From Bradyrhizobium zhanjiangense (GTDB lineage: Bacteria; Pseudomonadota; Alphaproteobacteria; Rhizobiales; Xanthobacteraceae), in NCBI RefSeq assembly GCF_004114935.1, contig NZ_CP022221.1, positions 5,477,001 through 5,541,000 of the forward strand: a DNA stretch of 64,000 nucleotides. Reading direction: 5' to 3'. Shown here in pieces: positions 51,800 through 60,772 of this stretch. Below the pieces are notes generated by a model, which saw only the letters and a program-made list of their open reading frames with translations, had not been told where the DNA came from and ran no database searches. The translations under genes and the position numbers were made by a program. How positions within the stretch are numbered: position 1 is the stretch's first letter; each line of letters starts with the position of its first letter.

Positions 51800-52090
51800 T
51801 GCAAATCCCCTGGCGTTGCCTGCACCCGCTCCTCTCGTGGCAGCGGGCTTTGGCGGCAATTCGCCAGGAGCGTGGCAATTTGGTGCCATCCGCAGGCAGC
51901 ACTGTGCCGGGCACGCTTCCAGCCGGGTAACCGGATGAGCGCGCGCCGCGTCCGGGACGCGATCCTGCTTGTCGCGGGCTTGCTTGCCGCCAGGCGCGGA
52001 GCGCCGCAGGCGCGTCGACATATCGTGCTGAATCAGCCGCCGGCCCCGTCACGACTGTCACGGAAACCGATCGCGCCTGTCCGAGCCCCG

Positions 52091-52369
52091 CTAGTGGACG
52101 CGGATCACGTGCGGCCGGCCGAGATTGATCAGTCCCTGCACCGCCGAGAGGCGATCGTCGAGGGCTGCGATGGTGAGCTGCAGATTGTTGCGGCGCTCGT
52201 CGAGCATGCCTATCTCGGCGCCGGTAAGCTTTGCGTTCGCCCGTTCCTTGTGGATCGCTTCGAGCGATTTGCGCAATCCGGCAATCAGGCCGGACAGCTG
52301 CTTGGCCTCCTTGGTCATCGACCGCTTCGCGACATTTTGGCGGCGCGCCTCCGCCTGGCTCTGTCTCAT
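52091..52369 (-). CDS. Small coiled-coil protein of unknown function
   Basis: 92 residues, almost entirely helical with heptads (LSGLIAGLRKSLEAIHKERA; EIGMLDERRNNLQLTIAALD), a basic N-terminus and the end LGRPHVIRVH. Of two in-frame ATGs six bases apart, 52369 is preferred because GGAGG abuts the first one. Resembles small structural or phage-type coiled-coil proteins; no assignment. The 290 bp between its stop and the gene at 51799 hold nothing recognisable. Confidence 0.65.
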   Translation of the reverse strand: MRQSQAEARRQNVAKRSMTKEAKQLSGLIAGLRKSLEAIHKERANAKLTGAEIGMLDERRNNLQLTIAALDDRLSAVQGLINLGRPHVIRVH

Positions 52370-52494
52370 CGTCATCCTCCCGTGCCCCGCTGCCCCGAGT
52401 GGATGCTTACAGCTTTCGGTAGAGATATTACGATCGATGAAATCTGCCGGTGAAGAACTGACTTAAATTGTAAGGGCCTTGCGATGGCCAAAGA

Positions 52495-52527
52495 AAAAGC
52501 CCGGCGCTGCGGCCGGGCTTTTTTTGG
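52495..52527 (-). terminator. Bidirectional terminator
   Basis: AAAAAGCCCGGC / GCCGGGCTTTTTTT with loop GCTGCG. It serves the minus-strand SH3 protein gene that stops at 52533. Confidence 0.88.
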
Positions 52528-52532
52528 CAACC

Positions 52533-53504
52533 CTAGTGCTTTTGATGGCCGCCGCCGGGACCGCCGGCCGGCGCATTGCCGCCGCGCGGCGCCGCATTGA
52601 TGTGCGGAGCGCCGCCGCCGCCAGGGTGCGACATTGCGGGCGCAGCCGCTCGCGGCGCCGGCGTCTGCGCACGGGCATTCATCGGCGAACCGTGGCTGAC
52701 GTGCGGCTGGGCGACGTGCGGCGTCGCGGGCCGGGCTGCAGGCGCGGCCGCGCGCGGCGCTTCATGGGCGCGCGTCATCGGCTGCGCGCGAACGGCGGCA
52801 CGGCTCGCAGCACGGTCGTGCATCATGCGCGCCTGCGCCTCGCGCGCACTGCGGCTCTGCACGGCGGCTCGCTCATTCGCGATGCGCTCACTCCGCGCGG
52901 CGCGGGTGCGGTCGATCGTAACCACGGCGTTGCGCTTGGCGATGGCGGCGTTGGGCCGCGCGACCGCGGTATCCGGTCCGGTGACCGCGACATTGCCCCT
53001 GGCACGCACGCCGCTGCGCTCAAGTGCGACCGCCGCGTCATGCGTCGCCGCACGACCGATGCGGGCCGCACGTGGATCAAGCGTCATCCGCGTCGCGAAG
53101 CGCTGATGCGAAGTCCAGTAACTATTCCAATAGGCATGGCGACGGTACCAGGGACGTCCCGCATAGTAGCTCGACCAGTACGAGGTCAGCACGAACGGGA
53201 CGACGGGCACGTCGATCTCGTCGACATAGTCAGGGAGATAGACGTAGTGGTTGCGATAGAGATATTCGAGATATTGCGACGATACCCAGCCGCGATCGTC
53301 GGAGAAGCTCACATCGCACCAGGCATTGCCGCGCAGGCAACCATGGATGTTGACGCGGGCGCCGCCGGGGATGCGGTCAACCAGGGGAAAGCCCGTGCCC
53401 GGCCCGGCGCGCAGACCGGTCGAGACGGTGACGATGCCCGGCGCGGCCAGCGCGGCCGTCGGGACGAGCAGCAATGCGGCAAGTAAAACGCTTTTGAGTC
53501 TCAT
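52533..53504 (-). CDS. Exported SH3-domain protein with Arg/Ala-rich tail
   Basis: 323 residues. Signal peptide 1-20 (MRLKSVLLAALLLVPTAALA). Bacterial SH3 domain at about 22-85 (VTVSTGLRAGPGTGFPLVDR; GNAWCDVSFSDDRGWVSSQY). A Tyr/Trp-rich segment (YYAGRPWYRRHAYWNSYW) is followed by a long Arg/Ala/His-rich low-complexity region. SH3b proteins often bind peptidoglycan. ATG at 53504 has a clear AGGAGGAAC site; frame upstream crosses the promoter. A symmetric EcfG-type promoter lies 26-50 bp upstream, so it is probably a general-stress gene. Confidence 0.88.
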   Translation of the reverse strand: MRLKSVLLAALLLVPTAALAAPGIVTVSTGLRAGPGTGFPLVDRIPGGARVNIHGCLRGNAWCDVSFSDDRGWVSSQYLEYLYRNHYVYLPDYVDEIDVPVVPFVLTSYWSSYYAGRPWYRRHAYWNSYWTSHQRFATRMTLDPRAARIGRAATHDAAVALERSGVRARGNVAVTGPDTAVARPNAAIAKRNAVVTIDRTRAARSERIANERAAVQSRSAREAQARMMHDRAASRAAVRAQPMTRAHEAPRAAAPAARPATPHVAQPHVSHGSPMNARAQTPAPRAAAPAMSHPGGGGAPHINAAPRGGNAPAGGPGGGHQKH

Positions 53505-53527
53505 GGCGTGTTCCTCCTCTGCCAGTC

Positions 53528-53554
53528 GGAACGCGCAAGCAGAACGGGCGTTCC
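53528..53554 (-). promoter_or_regulatory. EcfG-type promoter, symmetric on both strands
   Basis: GGAACG ... CGTTCC. On the minus strand GGAAC (53554-53550), 16 nt, CGTT (53533-53530) drives the SH3 protein gene. On the plus strand GGAAC (53528-53532), 16 nt, CGTT (53549-53552) also fits the consensus but has no plus-strand gene behind it. Confidence 0.7.
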
Positions 53555-53658
53555 GCGTATGGCGGTCGCATCCGTCGAAAGATCGAGATGCACACCGCGC
53601 GCGGTTCAATATTCATTCGCCGTTCATCGGCACAGCGCCCGGTCGCGCTGCCAGGCCG

Positions 53659-55581
53659 TCAATTCGCTGGCAACATGACGGCGTCAAAGTACGACGCAAG
53701 CGCAGCAAAGCCGTCGAGCGGCAGCACGTTCGCGACATACTGGTCCGGCCGCACCACGACCATGCAACCCGCCTTCCGGTCGATGCCGCGCATAGCGAAG
53801 ACGTCGTGCCCGCTCTTGAGGTCGGGACAAAACATCTTCTCGTAATCGATCAAGCCGTAGCGGCCTTTGCGCGGCAGCAGCAGCGACGGCATCGCCTCGA
53901 CGGCAAGCTCGCGATGATCCTGCTGGAAGACCGCGCGCAGGTCGATCACGCTGTCGATGTCAGCGCCCGCGGGCGTGTATCGCCTGATCGGCGACTCCCT
54001 AGCTTCGGTGAGGAAATTGCACAGCGCGCGAATGGCCGAGCCGCCGGCGGCGGGATCTTCCGCAGGCGAAAACGCATAGATGCGGAAGCGGCCGTCGGCC
54101 TGCGCCGCATGGCCGAGATGCACCGGCTTGGCGTCCGCCAGCCGGATCACCGGCGCAGAGTGGAAGCGCTTGCCGATGACGAGACCTTGCGCAAGATGCT
54201 GATGCGCGGCCGTGCCGGTGAGAAGCGACGGACGGTAATGCGTCGCGGTCCCTGCCGTGTAACGGCCGTGCCGGACGAAATAGTCCTGCGTCTTCGCCGC
54301 ATCGGCACCGCCGGCCTTCGCGGCGGAAGCGAGTATCCCCGCCCATTCACGATCGAAGTCGATCAGCTCCTTGGCAACCGCCTGGCGTTCGGCCGAATAG
54401 GAATGCAGCAGGCTTGGGGCGCACTGCCCGCGCAGGACGGCGGCAAGCTTCCAACCGAGATTGAAGGCATCCTGCATCGAGACGTTCATGCCCTGCCCCG
54501 CCTTCGGGCTGTGGGTATGGCAGGCATCGCCGGCGATGAAGATGCGTGGCAGGCGGGCGGCGACGTCGGCTTCCGGCACGTCGTCGAACTTGTCGGTGAG
54601 GCGCTGACCGATCTCGTAGACCGACCACCAGGCGATCTCCTTCACCTCGAGCGTATGCGGCTTCAAAATCCGCTGCGCCTTGGCGATCACGTCATCGGCG
54701 GTGATGTTGCGATTGGCGACGCGCTCGCCGATGTCGAGCTTTGCGAGCTCGACATAGAGGCGGACCATGTAACCGCCCTCGCGCGGGATGATCAGCAGGC
54801 TGCCGTCCTTCGCCGATTGGATCAGGGCCTTGAAGCGGATATCCGGGAAGTTTGTCACCGCCAGCACGTCCATCACGCCCCAGGCGTGATTGGCGGAATC
54901 ACCGTGCAGCTCACGTCCGATCGCCTTGCGCACCGTGCTGCGCGCACCGTCGCAGCCAACGACATAGCGCGCCTTGATCGTTTCGACCTTACCCTCGTTT
55001 CCGGCATCGACGCGCTCGAGGCGCACCGTCACGGCATGATCGCCGGCACCAGCGGCCGGATCGACATCGAGATCGAGCACGCGCCGGCTGTAATACGGCT
55101 CGAGCTTGGCCGGCGATTTCCGCATCACGTCGAGAAAGCCGTCATGGATGCGGGCCTGGTTGAGGATGACATGCGGGAATTCCGAAAGCCCGTCCTCGAC
55201 GTCCTGCACCCGGCCGCTGCGGACGATGGTCTCTGGCTGCCGCTCGTCCGGCTTCCAGAACGTCGTCTCGTTGACCCAATAGGCCTCCTTCAGCACACGC
55301 TCGCTGAAGCCAAAGGCATGAAACATCTCCATGGTGCGGCAGGCGATGCCGTCGGCCTGGCCGACCAGCAGGCGGCCCGGCTTCTGCTCGACGATGCAGG
55401 TCTTGATATCAGGGAATTGCGCGAGCTGGGCGGCCAGCGTCAGGCCGGCGGGCCCGCAGCCGACGATGAGGACATCGACCTCTTCGGGCACGGCGCCCGC
55501 TGCACCCGAGGCCTGAACGCGCTCGACGGGATCCGCAATCTCAGGATCGCCCGGCTGAAATCCATTCAGATGGAATTGCAT
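53659..55581 (-). CDS. mobA: 3-hydroxybenzoate 4-monooxygenase
   Basis: 640-residue FAD-dependent aromatic hydroxylase. It converts 3-hydroxybenzoate to protocatechuate using NADPH and O2. Length and N-terminus (MQFHLNGFQPGDP) match Comamonas MobA (about 639 aa). FAD motifs: VLIVGCGPAGLTLAAQLA, the DG motif VVGCDGARSTVRKAIGR, and RIFIAGDACHTHSPKAGQGM. The C-terminal 150 residues form the thioredoxin-like domain of the phenol 2-monooxygenase group (VVVRPDQYVANVLPLDG). ATG at 55581 has a GAGGGG site. The divergent MarR gene is the expected MobR. Confidence 0.93.
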   Translation of the reverse strand: MQFHLNGFQPGDPEIADPVERVQASGAAGAVPEEVDVLIVGCGPAGLTLAAQLAQFPDIKTCIVEQKPGRLLVGQADGIACRTMEMFHAFGFSERVLKEAYWVNETTFWKPDERQPETIVRSGRVQDVEDGLSEFPHVILNQARIHDGFLDVMRKSPAKLEPYYSRRVLDLDVDPAAGAGDHAVTVRLERVDAGNEGKVETIKARYVVGCDGARSTVRKAIGRELHGDSANHAWGVMDVLAVTNFPDIRFKALIQSAKDGSLLIIPREGGYMVRLYVELAKLDIGERVANRNITADDVIAKAQRILKPHTLEVKEIAWWSVYEIGQRLTDKFDDVPEADVAARLPRIFIAGDACHTHSPKAGQGMNVSMQDAFNLGWKLAAVLRGQCAPSLLHSYSAERQAVAKELIDFDREWAGILASAAKAGGADAAKTQDYFVRHGRYTAGTATHYRPSLLTGTAAHQHLAQGLVIGKRFHSAPVIRLADAKPVHLGHAAQADGRFRIYAFSPAEDPAAGGSAIRALCNFLTEARESPIRRYTPAGADIDSVIDLRAVFQQDHRELAVEAMPSLLLPRKGRYGLIDYEKMFCPDLKSGHDVFAMRGIDRKAGCMVVVRPDQYVANVLPLDGFAALASYFDAVMLPAN

Positions 55582-55620
55582 GAGCACCCCTCCCGCCAAA
55601 TTTCTGTTTGGATATTGCTC

Positions 55621-55643
55621 AGTATGCTGACTATCAGTATACT
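55621..55643. promoter_or_regulatory. Candidate MobR operator between mobA and mobR
   Basis: AGTATGCTGAC-TATCAGTATACT: imperfect palindrome (18 of 23 positions self-complementary), also readable as two direct TCAGTATRCT units. It lies in the 102-bp divergent intergenic region. Confidence 0.6.
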
Positions 55644-55683
55644 TGTCAATGATCCGCATCGTCCCTGCCGAACGGAGACCTCG

Positions 55684-56148
55684 GTGAAAGACAACAACGA
55701 CATGCCGGGGCATCTGGCGCGCCGGTTCCAGCAGATCGCGGTCGCGGTATTCCTGGCTGAAGTCGGAGATGCCGGCTTCGATCTTACGCCGGTACAATAT
55801 GCCGCGCTGGCGACCATCAAGGCCAATCCGGGGCTCGACCAGGTGACGCTCGCAGGATTGATCGCCTACGACCGCACCACCATCACCGGCGTGATCGATC
55901 GACTGGTGCAAAAGGGCCTCGTCGAGCGCCGCGCCTCCAGCCGCGACCGCCGCGCGCGCGAGCTCGAGATCACCGATGAAGGCAGGCGCACGCTGCGCAA
56001 GATCACGCCCGCCGTCGAATCTGCGCAGCGCGTCATGCTGCGCGGCCTCAGCACGAAGGAAGGCGAGGAGCTGATGCGGCTGTTGCGCAAGGCGATTGCC
56101 GCCGGCAACGAGCTCAGCCGCGCGCCGCTGCGCGATGTACAGACATAA
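55684..56148 (+). CDS. mobR: MarR-family regulator of mobA
   Basis: 154 residues, winged-helix MarR protein: HLARRFQQIAVAVFLAEVGD, TPVQYAALATIKANPGLDQV, recognition helix area LIAYDRTTITGVIDRLVQKG and wing VERRASSRDRRARELEITDE. GTG at 55684 has GGAG 5-6 nt upstream; an ATG 15 bp later is possible. Divergent from mobA. By analogy with Comamonas MobR it should repress mobA until 3-hydroxybenzoate binds. Confidence 0.9.
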   Translation: MKDNNDMPGHLARRFQQIAVAVFLAEVGDAGFDLTPVQYAALATIKANPGLDQVTLAGLIAYDRTTITGVIDRLVQKGLVERRASSRDRRARELEITDEGRRTLRKITPAVESAQRVMLRGLSTKEGEELMRLLRKAIAAGNELSRAPLRDVQT

Positions 56149-56271
56149 TTAGGCCCGTCGTTTTGTACGTAATTGTCGCAGCGCCGCGAAACCTGGAACT
56201 AACGTTCGGCTGTTACGGTCGGCCCGTTCGGCGCTTAACGCGCGATTAACTTTGCGGGTCGGGAGTTTCGG

Positions 56272-56706
56272 ATGTTCAGGTGCATTGTTGCGGCCGCGGC
56301 GATCGCGCTCTCGACCGGTCATGCGCTCGCGAATGGCCATGGCGGCGGCGACTCCCCGCCCCCGCCGAAACCCGAGGCAACGACCGCACCGGCGAAGGTG
56401 GTCCTGACCAAGCAGGGTCCCAAGCTCGTCGACCTCAAGGGCATGACGCTCTACTATTACGAGCGCGACACCACCGGCAAGACGTCGAACTGCAACGGCA
56501 AGTGCACCGAGAGCTGGGTTCCGCTCGCCGCGACGACCGACGCCAAAGCCGTCGGCGATTTCACCGTGATCAACCGCAACGACGGCAGCAAGATGTGGGC
56601 ATACCGCTATCGCCCGCTCTACACCTCGCCCGCCGACAAGGCGCCGGGTGATGCCAACGGCAATGCCACGACTCTGCAATGGCGGATCGCCAGGCCGGGC
56701 GATTAG
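56272..56706 (+). CDS. Exported protein with PF03640-type secreted repeats
   Basis: 144 residues. Signal peptide 1-20 (MFRCIVAAAAIALSTGHALA). A Gly/Pro-rich linker (SPPPPKPEATTAPAK) is followed by a domain with GPKLVDLKGMTLYYYERDTTGK, the Cys pair in SNCNGKCTESWVPL and KMWAYRYRPLYTS. This is the secreted-repeat (lipoprotein_15 / COG4315) pattern; function unknown. It converges with the L,D-transpeptidase gene. Confidence 0.88.
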   Translation: MFRCIVAAAAIALSTGHALANGHGGGDSPPPPKPEATTAPAKVVLTKQGPKLVDLKGMTLYYYERDTTGKTSNCNGKCTESWVPLAATTDAKAVGDFTVINRNDGSKMWAYRYRPLYTSPADKAPGDANGNATTLQWRIARPGD

Positions 56707-56790
56707 GACGAGATCGGCCCGCGTGCGTGAGAACCAGATGTGCTTCCGGTGCCGCAGGTGTCGGACACATCACGCCCGAGTGAGCTTTCC

Positions 56791-57447
56791 TCACCCGCGC
56801 CAGAACGCGCCGGTCACGGCCTGCGCGTTTTGCCCAGGCGGCAGCACCACCACGGTCGAGCCCAGCTTCACACGGTCATAGAGATCGATGACGTCCTCGT
56901 TGCGCATCCGGATGCAGCCCGACGAGATCGCCTGCCCGATATATTCGGGCTGGTTGGTGCCGTGGATGCGATAAAGCGTGTCCTTGTTGCCGGCATAGAG
57001 ATAAATCCCCCGCGCGCCCAGCGGATTGGCGGGGCCGCCGGGAACGCGTGCCGGATACGGCCCGAGCCGCGCCTGGATGTCCGCTGTCGGAATCCAGTCC
57101 GGCCATTCCGCCAAGCGGCCCACCCGCGCGACGCCTGAGAACGCCATGGCTTCCTCGCCGACCGCGACGCCGTAGCGGATCGCCTTGCCCTCGGGCAGCA
57201 CGAAATACAGGTAGCGCGCGTCGGTATCGACCAGAATGGTACCGGGCTGCTCCTTGCGATGGTAATCGACGATGTGGCGTAGATACTGCTCAGGTACGTT
57301 GGCCTTTGCGTAAGGCGTGTGCGCGAGCAACTGTCGGTCGCGAGCCGTCATGCTCGCATCCGTCGATGGCGAAAGCGTCGTCTGCATGCAGCCGCCGAGC
57401 GGCAACAAGGCGACGACGAACAAACAGAGAAGAGATCTTGGCACCAC
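56791..57447 (-). CDS. L,D-transpeptidase lipoprotein (YkuD domain)
   Basis: 218 residues. Lipoprotein signal with lipobox LGGC (Cys20). YkuD catalytic domain about 65-215: TILVDTDARYLYFVLPEGKA, the active-site block IHGTNQPEYIGQAISSGCIR with His and nucleophile Cys, and RNEDVIDLYDRVKLGSTVVV. Forms 3-3 cross-links or attaches proteins to peptidoglycan in the periplasm. Start is GTG at 57447, or a second GTG one codon later; no ATG is available before the signal. Confidence 0.93.
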   Translation of the reverse strand: MVPRSLLCLFVVALLPLGGCMQTTLSPSTDASMTARDRQLLAHTPYAKANVPEQYLRHIVDYHRKEQPGTILVDTDARYLYFVLPEGKAIRYGVAVGEEAMAFSGVARVGRLAEWPDWIPTADIQARLGPYPARVPGGPANPLGARGIYLYAGNKDTLYRIHGTNQPEYIGQAISSGCIRMRNEDVIDLYDRVKLGSTVVVLPPGQNAQAVTGAFWRG

Positions 57448-57724
57448 CGGCCCCCCGATAGCGCCCCCAGCCCCGCCAGATGCTGCCCAAATCGTGCTGA
57501 AAACAAGGCAAACCGGAACACGTGCGCGTGTTCGACAAAACGGGTTCCATCACCACAAACGGCAGAGGAGCGTCGCATCATCTCCATCTCCTCGCCTTGC
57601 TTTGGTCAAACCCGGCTGGACTCGTGCGTCCCAGGGATTTGGGATGGGCCCCACCTCAACAGATCGGCTCCGCGCCAATGCGGAGGACCAAAACTTAAAC
57701 ATCTGGGCTTCAAAAGGAGCTGCG

Positions 57725-58738
57725 ATGCTCGCGACGCTCAACAGCAAGCAAATCGTCGATGAGATCGTGAAGGACACGGTCAAGGACAACGACCCGCACG
57801 ACGCGGTTCAGATTTCTCCCGAGATCGTGCTGGTCTCGCGCCCGGGGAGCGCGGCGCCAGCGCTGGCGCCAGAGGTCGCACCCCGTCCGGAGCCGAGGTT
57901 CGCTCCGAATCCCGCGCGTGCGCCGGAGCCCACGATCAACGTCGTCTACGGCAAGCCCGCTGCGGCACCTTCGGTCGACACGGCGGTCCGTGTGACGGCC
58001 AGCGATGGTCCGGGCCATCGCAAGCGATCCGCGGTCGGCAAGTGGCTGCGCGGTGCGTTCGTCACGTTCCTGTTCGCGGGCGGCAGCGCGGCTGCCGCGA
58101 TTGCCTGGGAGAAGCACGGCGATACCGCGAAGCAAATGCTCGCCGAATGGACGCCGGTAGTGACGTCGTTGCTACCTTCGATCTCGCTGATGTCTTCGAC
58201 GTCGCAGACGACGCCCGTCGCGGCAGCGGAAGCCGCCCCGCCCGCAGCACCAGCGGCAAACGAATCAACGGCCGATCAACCCGCGACGCCGCCTCCGACC
58301 CAGCTTGCCGCCGCGCCCGCAACGGCGCAGCCGGACACCGCGCAAACGTTGCAGTCGATGACGAACGATCTCGCCGCGATGGCGCAGCAGATCGAGCAGC
58401 TCAAGGCCAACATCGCCGAGCTGAAGGCCGGACAGGAGCAGATGGCGCGCGAGATGGCGAGGCCGCCTGCGCCGAGGCCAGTGGCTGTCGAGACCAAGCC
58501 GGTCGATCCGCGCCCACGCGCCTCTGCGCTTCCGCCGCGGCCTGCGCCGCCGGTTCGCAAGCCCAAGCCGGCTGTCACGCAGACCTACATGCCGGCCTAT
58601 ACCCCAGCGCCGCTTGCACCACCTCCGCCGCCATCGCAGGCTGTCGCAGTCCCGCCGTCAGCTGCTCCGGCTGCGACGACGCAAGCCGTTGCCGATGACG
58701 ATGGACCAGTCGTGCGTCCGCCGATGCCGCTGCGCTAA
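57725..58738 (+). CDS. Membrane-anchored coiled-coil protein, paralogue of 34202-35215
   Basis: 337 residues. Pro-rich N-terminal region (about 50-95), basic RKRSAVGKWLRG stop before a membrane helix (about 108-124, AFVTFLFAGGSAAAAIAWE), then KHGDTAKQMLAEWTPVVTSL, an Ala/Pro linker, a coiled coil (about 215-260, MTNDLAAMAQQIEQLKANIA) and a Pro-rich tail. Order, length and the helix-EWTP-type segment after the membrane helix match the gene at 34.2 kb. ATG at 57725 has AAGGAGC. Function unknown. Confidence 0.82.
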   Translation: MLATLNSKQIVDEIVKDTVKDNDPHDAVQISPEIVLVSRPGSAAPALAPEVAPRPEPRFAPNPARAPEPTINVVYGKPAAAPSVDTAVRVTASDGPGHRKRSAVGKWLRGAFVTFLFAGGSAAAAIAWEKHGDTAKQMLAEWTPVVTSLLPSISLMSSTSQTTPVAAAEAAPPAAPAANESTADQPATPPPTQLAAAPATAQPDTAQTLQSMTNDLAAMAQQIEQLKANIAELKAGQEQMAREMARPPAPRPVAVETKPVDPRPRASALPPRPAPPVRKPKPAVTQTYMPAYTPAPLAPPPPPSQAVAVPPSAAPAATTQAVADDDGPVVRPPMPLR

Positions 58739-58847
58739 CGCAGCGCGAGGCGACACCACAGCGTCGCAACGTCGTACGCTGTCCGAGTCGATGTGATGCG
58801 TTGAGTCCGGGCGATTACGGGAAGCGACGCTTCGATCGTCTTCCGCT

Positions 58848-58892
58848 CAAGAGAAAAGGCCGTCGGGATTTATGCCGGCGACCTTCTCTTGC
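58848..58892 (+). terminator. Imperfect terminator-like hairpin
   Basis: CAAGAGAA ... TTCTCTTG outer stem with partly paired GC-rich middle; 110 bp past the coiled-coil protein gene. Confidence 0.45.
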
Positions 58893-59127
58893 AACTGCCG
58901 GTTCCCGGAGCCCGGTTCTGTTGCGATTCCATGCTTCATGGTCGCGCCGCATATTTAATAAAATCTTAATGAGCTCGCATGCTGCACATCATTTCTGCGC
59001 CATAAGCACAGAGATTGCGCGGCCGGATCATTCGATAAATATCGACTCGTGATACCATCCCGGATGTGTCGAGATTTCCATTGAAGACTTGTTTTTCAAA
59101 CTTGGGTCATCACACCGGGGAAGTCGG
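58893..59127. other. AT-rich promoter region of the DUF6894-like gene
   Basis: GC drops markedly between 58945 and 59060 (for example CATATTTAATAAAATCTTAATG), unlike the flanks. No gene seen. Likely promoter or nucleoid-protein-bound region. Confidence 0.5.
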
Positions 59128-59358
59128 ATGCCATACTACTCCTTCGATCTTGTGGTTGGTGAAGAGTTCAGGAACCAGGGCGGAATCATCCTCGAAGACA
59201 TCGAGGTCGCCTCCGATCGCGCCGATCAATTGGCATGCGAGCTGTCGCAGGTGAAGCCGGAGCTCCAGCAGAAGGGTTGCTCGGTGCGCGTCACCGATCG
59301 CGATCACAACGAGGTCTATCGCACGCCGCTCGATCCCGTGCCGGCCTGGCAACGCTAA
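59128..59358 (+). CDS. Small DUF6894-like protein
   Basis: 76 residues starting MPYYSFDLVVGEEFRNQGGI, then LEDIEVASDRADQLACELSQ and a C-terminal RVTDRDHNEVYRTPLDPV. The order (short beta start, acidic turn, helix, beta end RVTD.DG.ev) is that of DUF6894 proteins, abundant in Bradyrhizobium. Function unknown. ATG at 59128 with GAAG upstream. Confidence 0.75.
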   Translation: MPYYSFDLVVGEEFRNQGGIILEDIEVASDRADQLACELSQVKPELQQKGCSVRVTDRDHNEVYRTPLDPVPAWQR

Positions 59359-59359
59359 G

Positions 59360-60142
59360 CTAATCTAGCACCGGCGGTTCGAACCAGTTCGTCAGCGACA
59401 ATCCGCCGTCGACGACGAAGGCTGCGCCAGTGACATAAGCGGAGAGCTTGTTCGACAAGACGGTGAGCGCCATCGGCGCGAGATCATCGGCCTCGCCGAG
59501 ACGCCCGAGCGGAATGTGCCGCGCCAGCGAGGCATCCGCGACGAACCCGCCGGCTGCGATCGCGCCGGGCACCAGCGCGTTGACCCGGATGTCGTGCTGG
59601 CCGAACGTCTTGGCGAGCTCCTTCACCAGTATCGCCATTGCCGCCTTCGCCGTCGAATAGTGCGGCAGGTTGCGCGGCGTGCCGGCATGCAGCGAGGTGA
59701 GAAACAGGAACGAACCCGGCCGCTTCGCCGCAATCAGCCGCTTCGCGATCTCGCGCGCCAGGTGAAAGCCGGCATCGAGATTGACGGCATGCATATCCTG
59801 CCAGGTCTTGCGATCGACCGCGAGCGCATGATCCGCCTCTCGCCGCGGCGGAGACGCGCTGTGGACGAAATGCGTGACGTCCCCGAGCGCCCCCTGTGCG
59901 GCGGCCAGCAGCTCATCGCAGGCTTCGAGCCTGGCGAGATCGCCGATCCAGGGCACCGCCAGCTCGGGCCTCCTGCTCGCGCCGATCGCGACCTCCACCC
60001 GCTCGGCACTGATATCGGCGAAGACGGTCCGCACGCCCTCGCCAACCAGGGCCTGCGCGATCGCGCGGCCGATGCCGTTGCCTGCGCCGGTGACGAGTGC
60101 GGTGTCGCGTGCGGGATCAAATGGCGTGCTGAACAGGCTCAT
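59360..60142 (-). CDS. SDR family NAD(P)-dependent oxidoreductase
   Basis: 260-residue classical short-chain dehydrogenase. Cofactor motif LVTGAGNGIGRAIAQALVGE, followed by Asp in VFADIS favouring NAD(H). Catalytic Ser in FLFLTSLHAG and YxxxK in HYSTAKAAMAILVKELA. The C-terminus AFVVDGGLSLTNWFEPP is typical. Substrate unknown. Its stop touches the end of the DUF6894-like gene (1 bp apart, converging). Confidence 0.93.
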   Translation of the reverse strand: MSLFSTPFDPARDTALVTGAGNGIGRAIAQALVGEGVRTVFADISAERVEVAIGASRRPELAVPWIGDLARLEACDELLAAAQGALGDVTHFVHSASPPRREADHALAVDRKTWQDMHAVNLDAGFHLAREIAKRLIAAKRPGSFLFLTSLHAGTPRNLPHYSTAKAAMAILVKELAKTFGQHDIRVNALVPGAIAAGGFVADASLARHIPLGRLGEADDLAPMALTVLSNKLSAYVTGAAFVVDGGLSLTNWFEPPVLD

Positions 60143-60269
60143 GTCGCGCTCCGAGGCCGGAAAGCGCCAGGTTAGCGCACCGCACGGAGGGACGACAATT
60201 GCACTCCGGTCCCATTGCAGAGCGGCGCGCCGGACGCTAGCCTCTCAAAAAACGGAGGAGATACCAAGG

Positions 60270-60662
60270 ATGCGCACTGGTTTTCTGATGACGGGCCTGT
60301 TGCTGCTGGCTGCACCGGCCCACGCGGCCGACGCGCCGCCGCGGTCGACCTATGTGACGATGGTGTTGCAGGCCTTCGCCGCCAAGGTCGAATGTCCGGG
60401 CACGGACCTCGTCTATCAGGACCTCGTGCAGAAGGCGCAGCAGATGCACCTTCCCGACGGCACCACCGAGAAGGTGCGTAAGGCGATCGCCTGGATGCAC
60501 ACCGGGGGCAAGATGGGCGAGAAGCAGGACGACGATTTGATGGCCGAGGTCGCAGTTGCGACCCAGGCGACCGATATGGACCAGCGCCGGCTCGGAATGC
60601 AAGGCTGGTGCGAGGCCCAGAAGACCAACCTCGCCGGATTGATCCGCAGCAAGGGCGGCTAG
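60270..60662 (+). CDS. Exported protein of unknown function
   Basis: 130 residues. Signal peptide 1-20 (MRTGFLMTGLLLLAAPAHAA). The mature helical domain has two Cys (KVECPGTDLVYQDL and QGWCEAQKTN) likely forming a disulfide. Ribosome site AACGGAGGAG. No family recognised. Divergent from the SDR gene. Confidence 0.75.
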   Translation: MRTGFLMTGLLLLAAPAHAADAPPRSTYVTMVLQAFAAKVECPGTDLVYQDLVQKAQQMHLPDGTTEKVRKAIAWMHTGGKMGEKQDDDLMAEVAVATQATDMDQRRLGMQGWCEAQKTNLAGLIRSKGG

Positions 60663-60772
60663 CAGGCGGCCGTTGCAGCGTTAAGCACGCTGCGACGAAC
60701 CGCTGCTTCGGCTAACAATCGTCACAATCCTCCACACCATGCCGCTCTTCGAATTCGAACCGGAGAGCCCTC

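Noticed and set aside
53326..55683. A long plus-strand open frame ending in the MarR regulator (940 residues)
   Set aside because: It is the complement of mobA in high-GC DNA; the regulator has a GTG with ribosome site at 55684.
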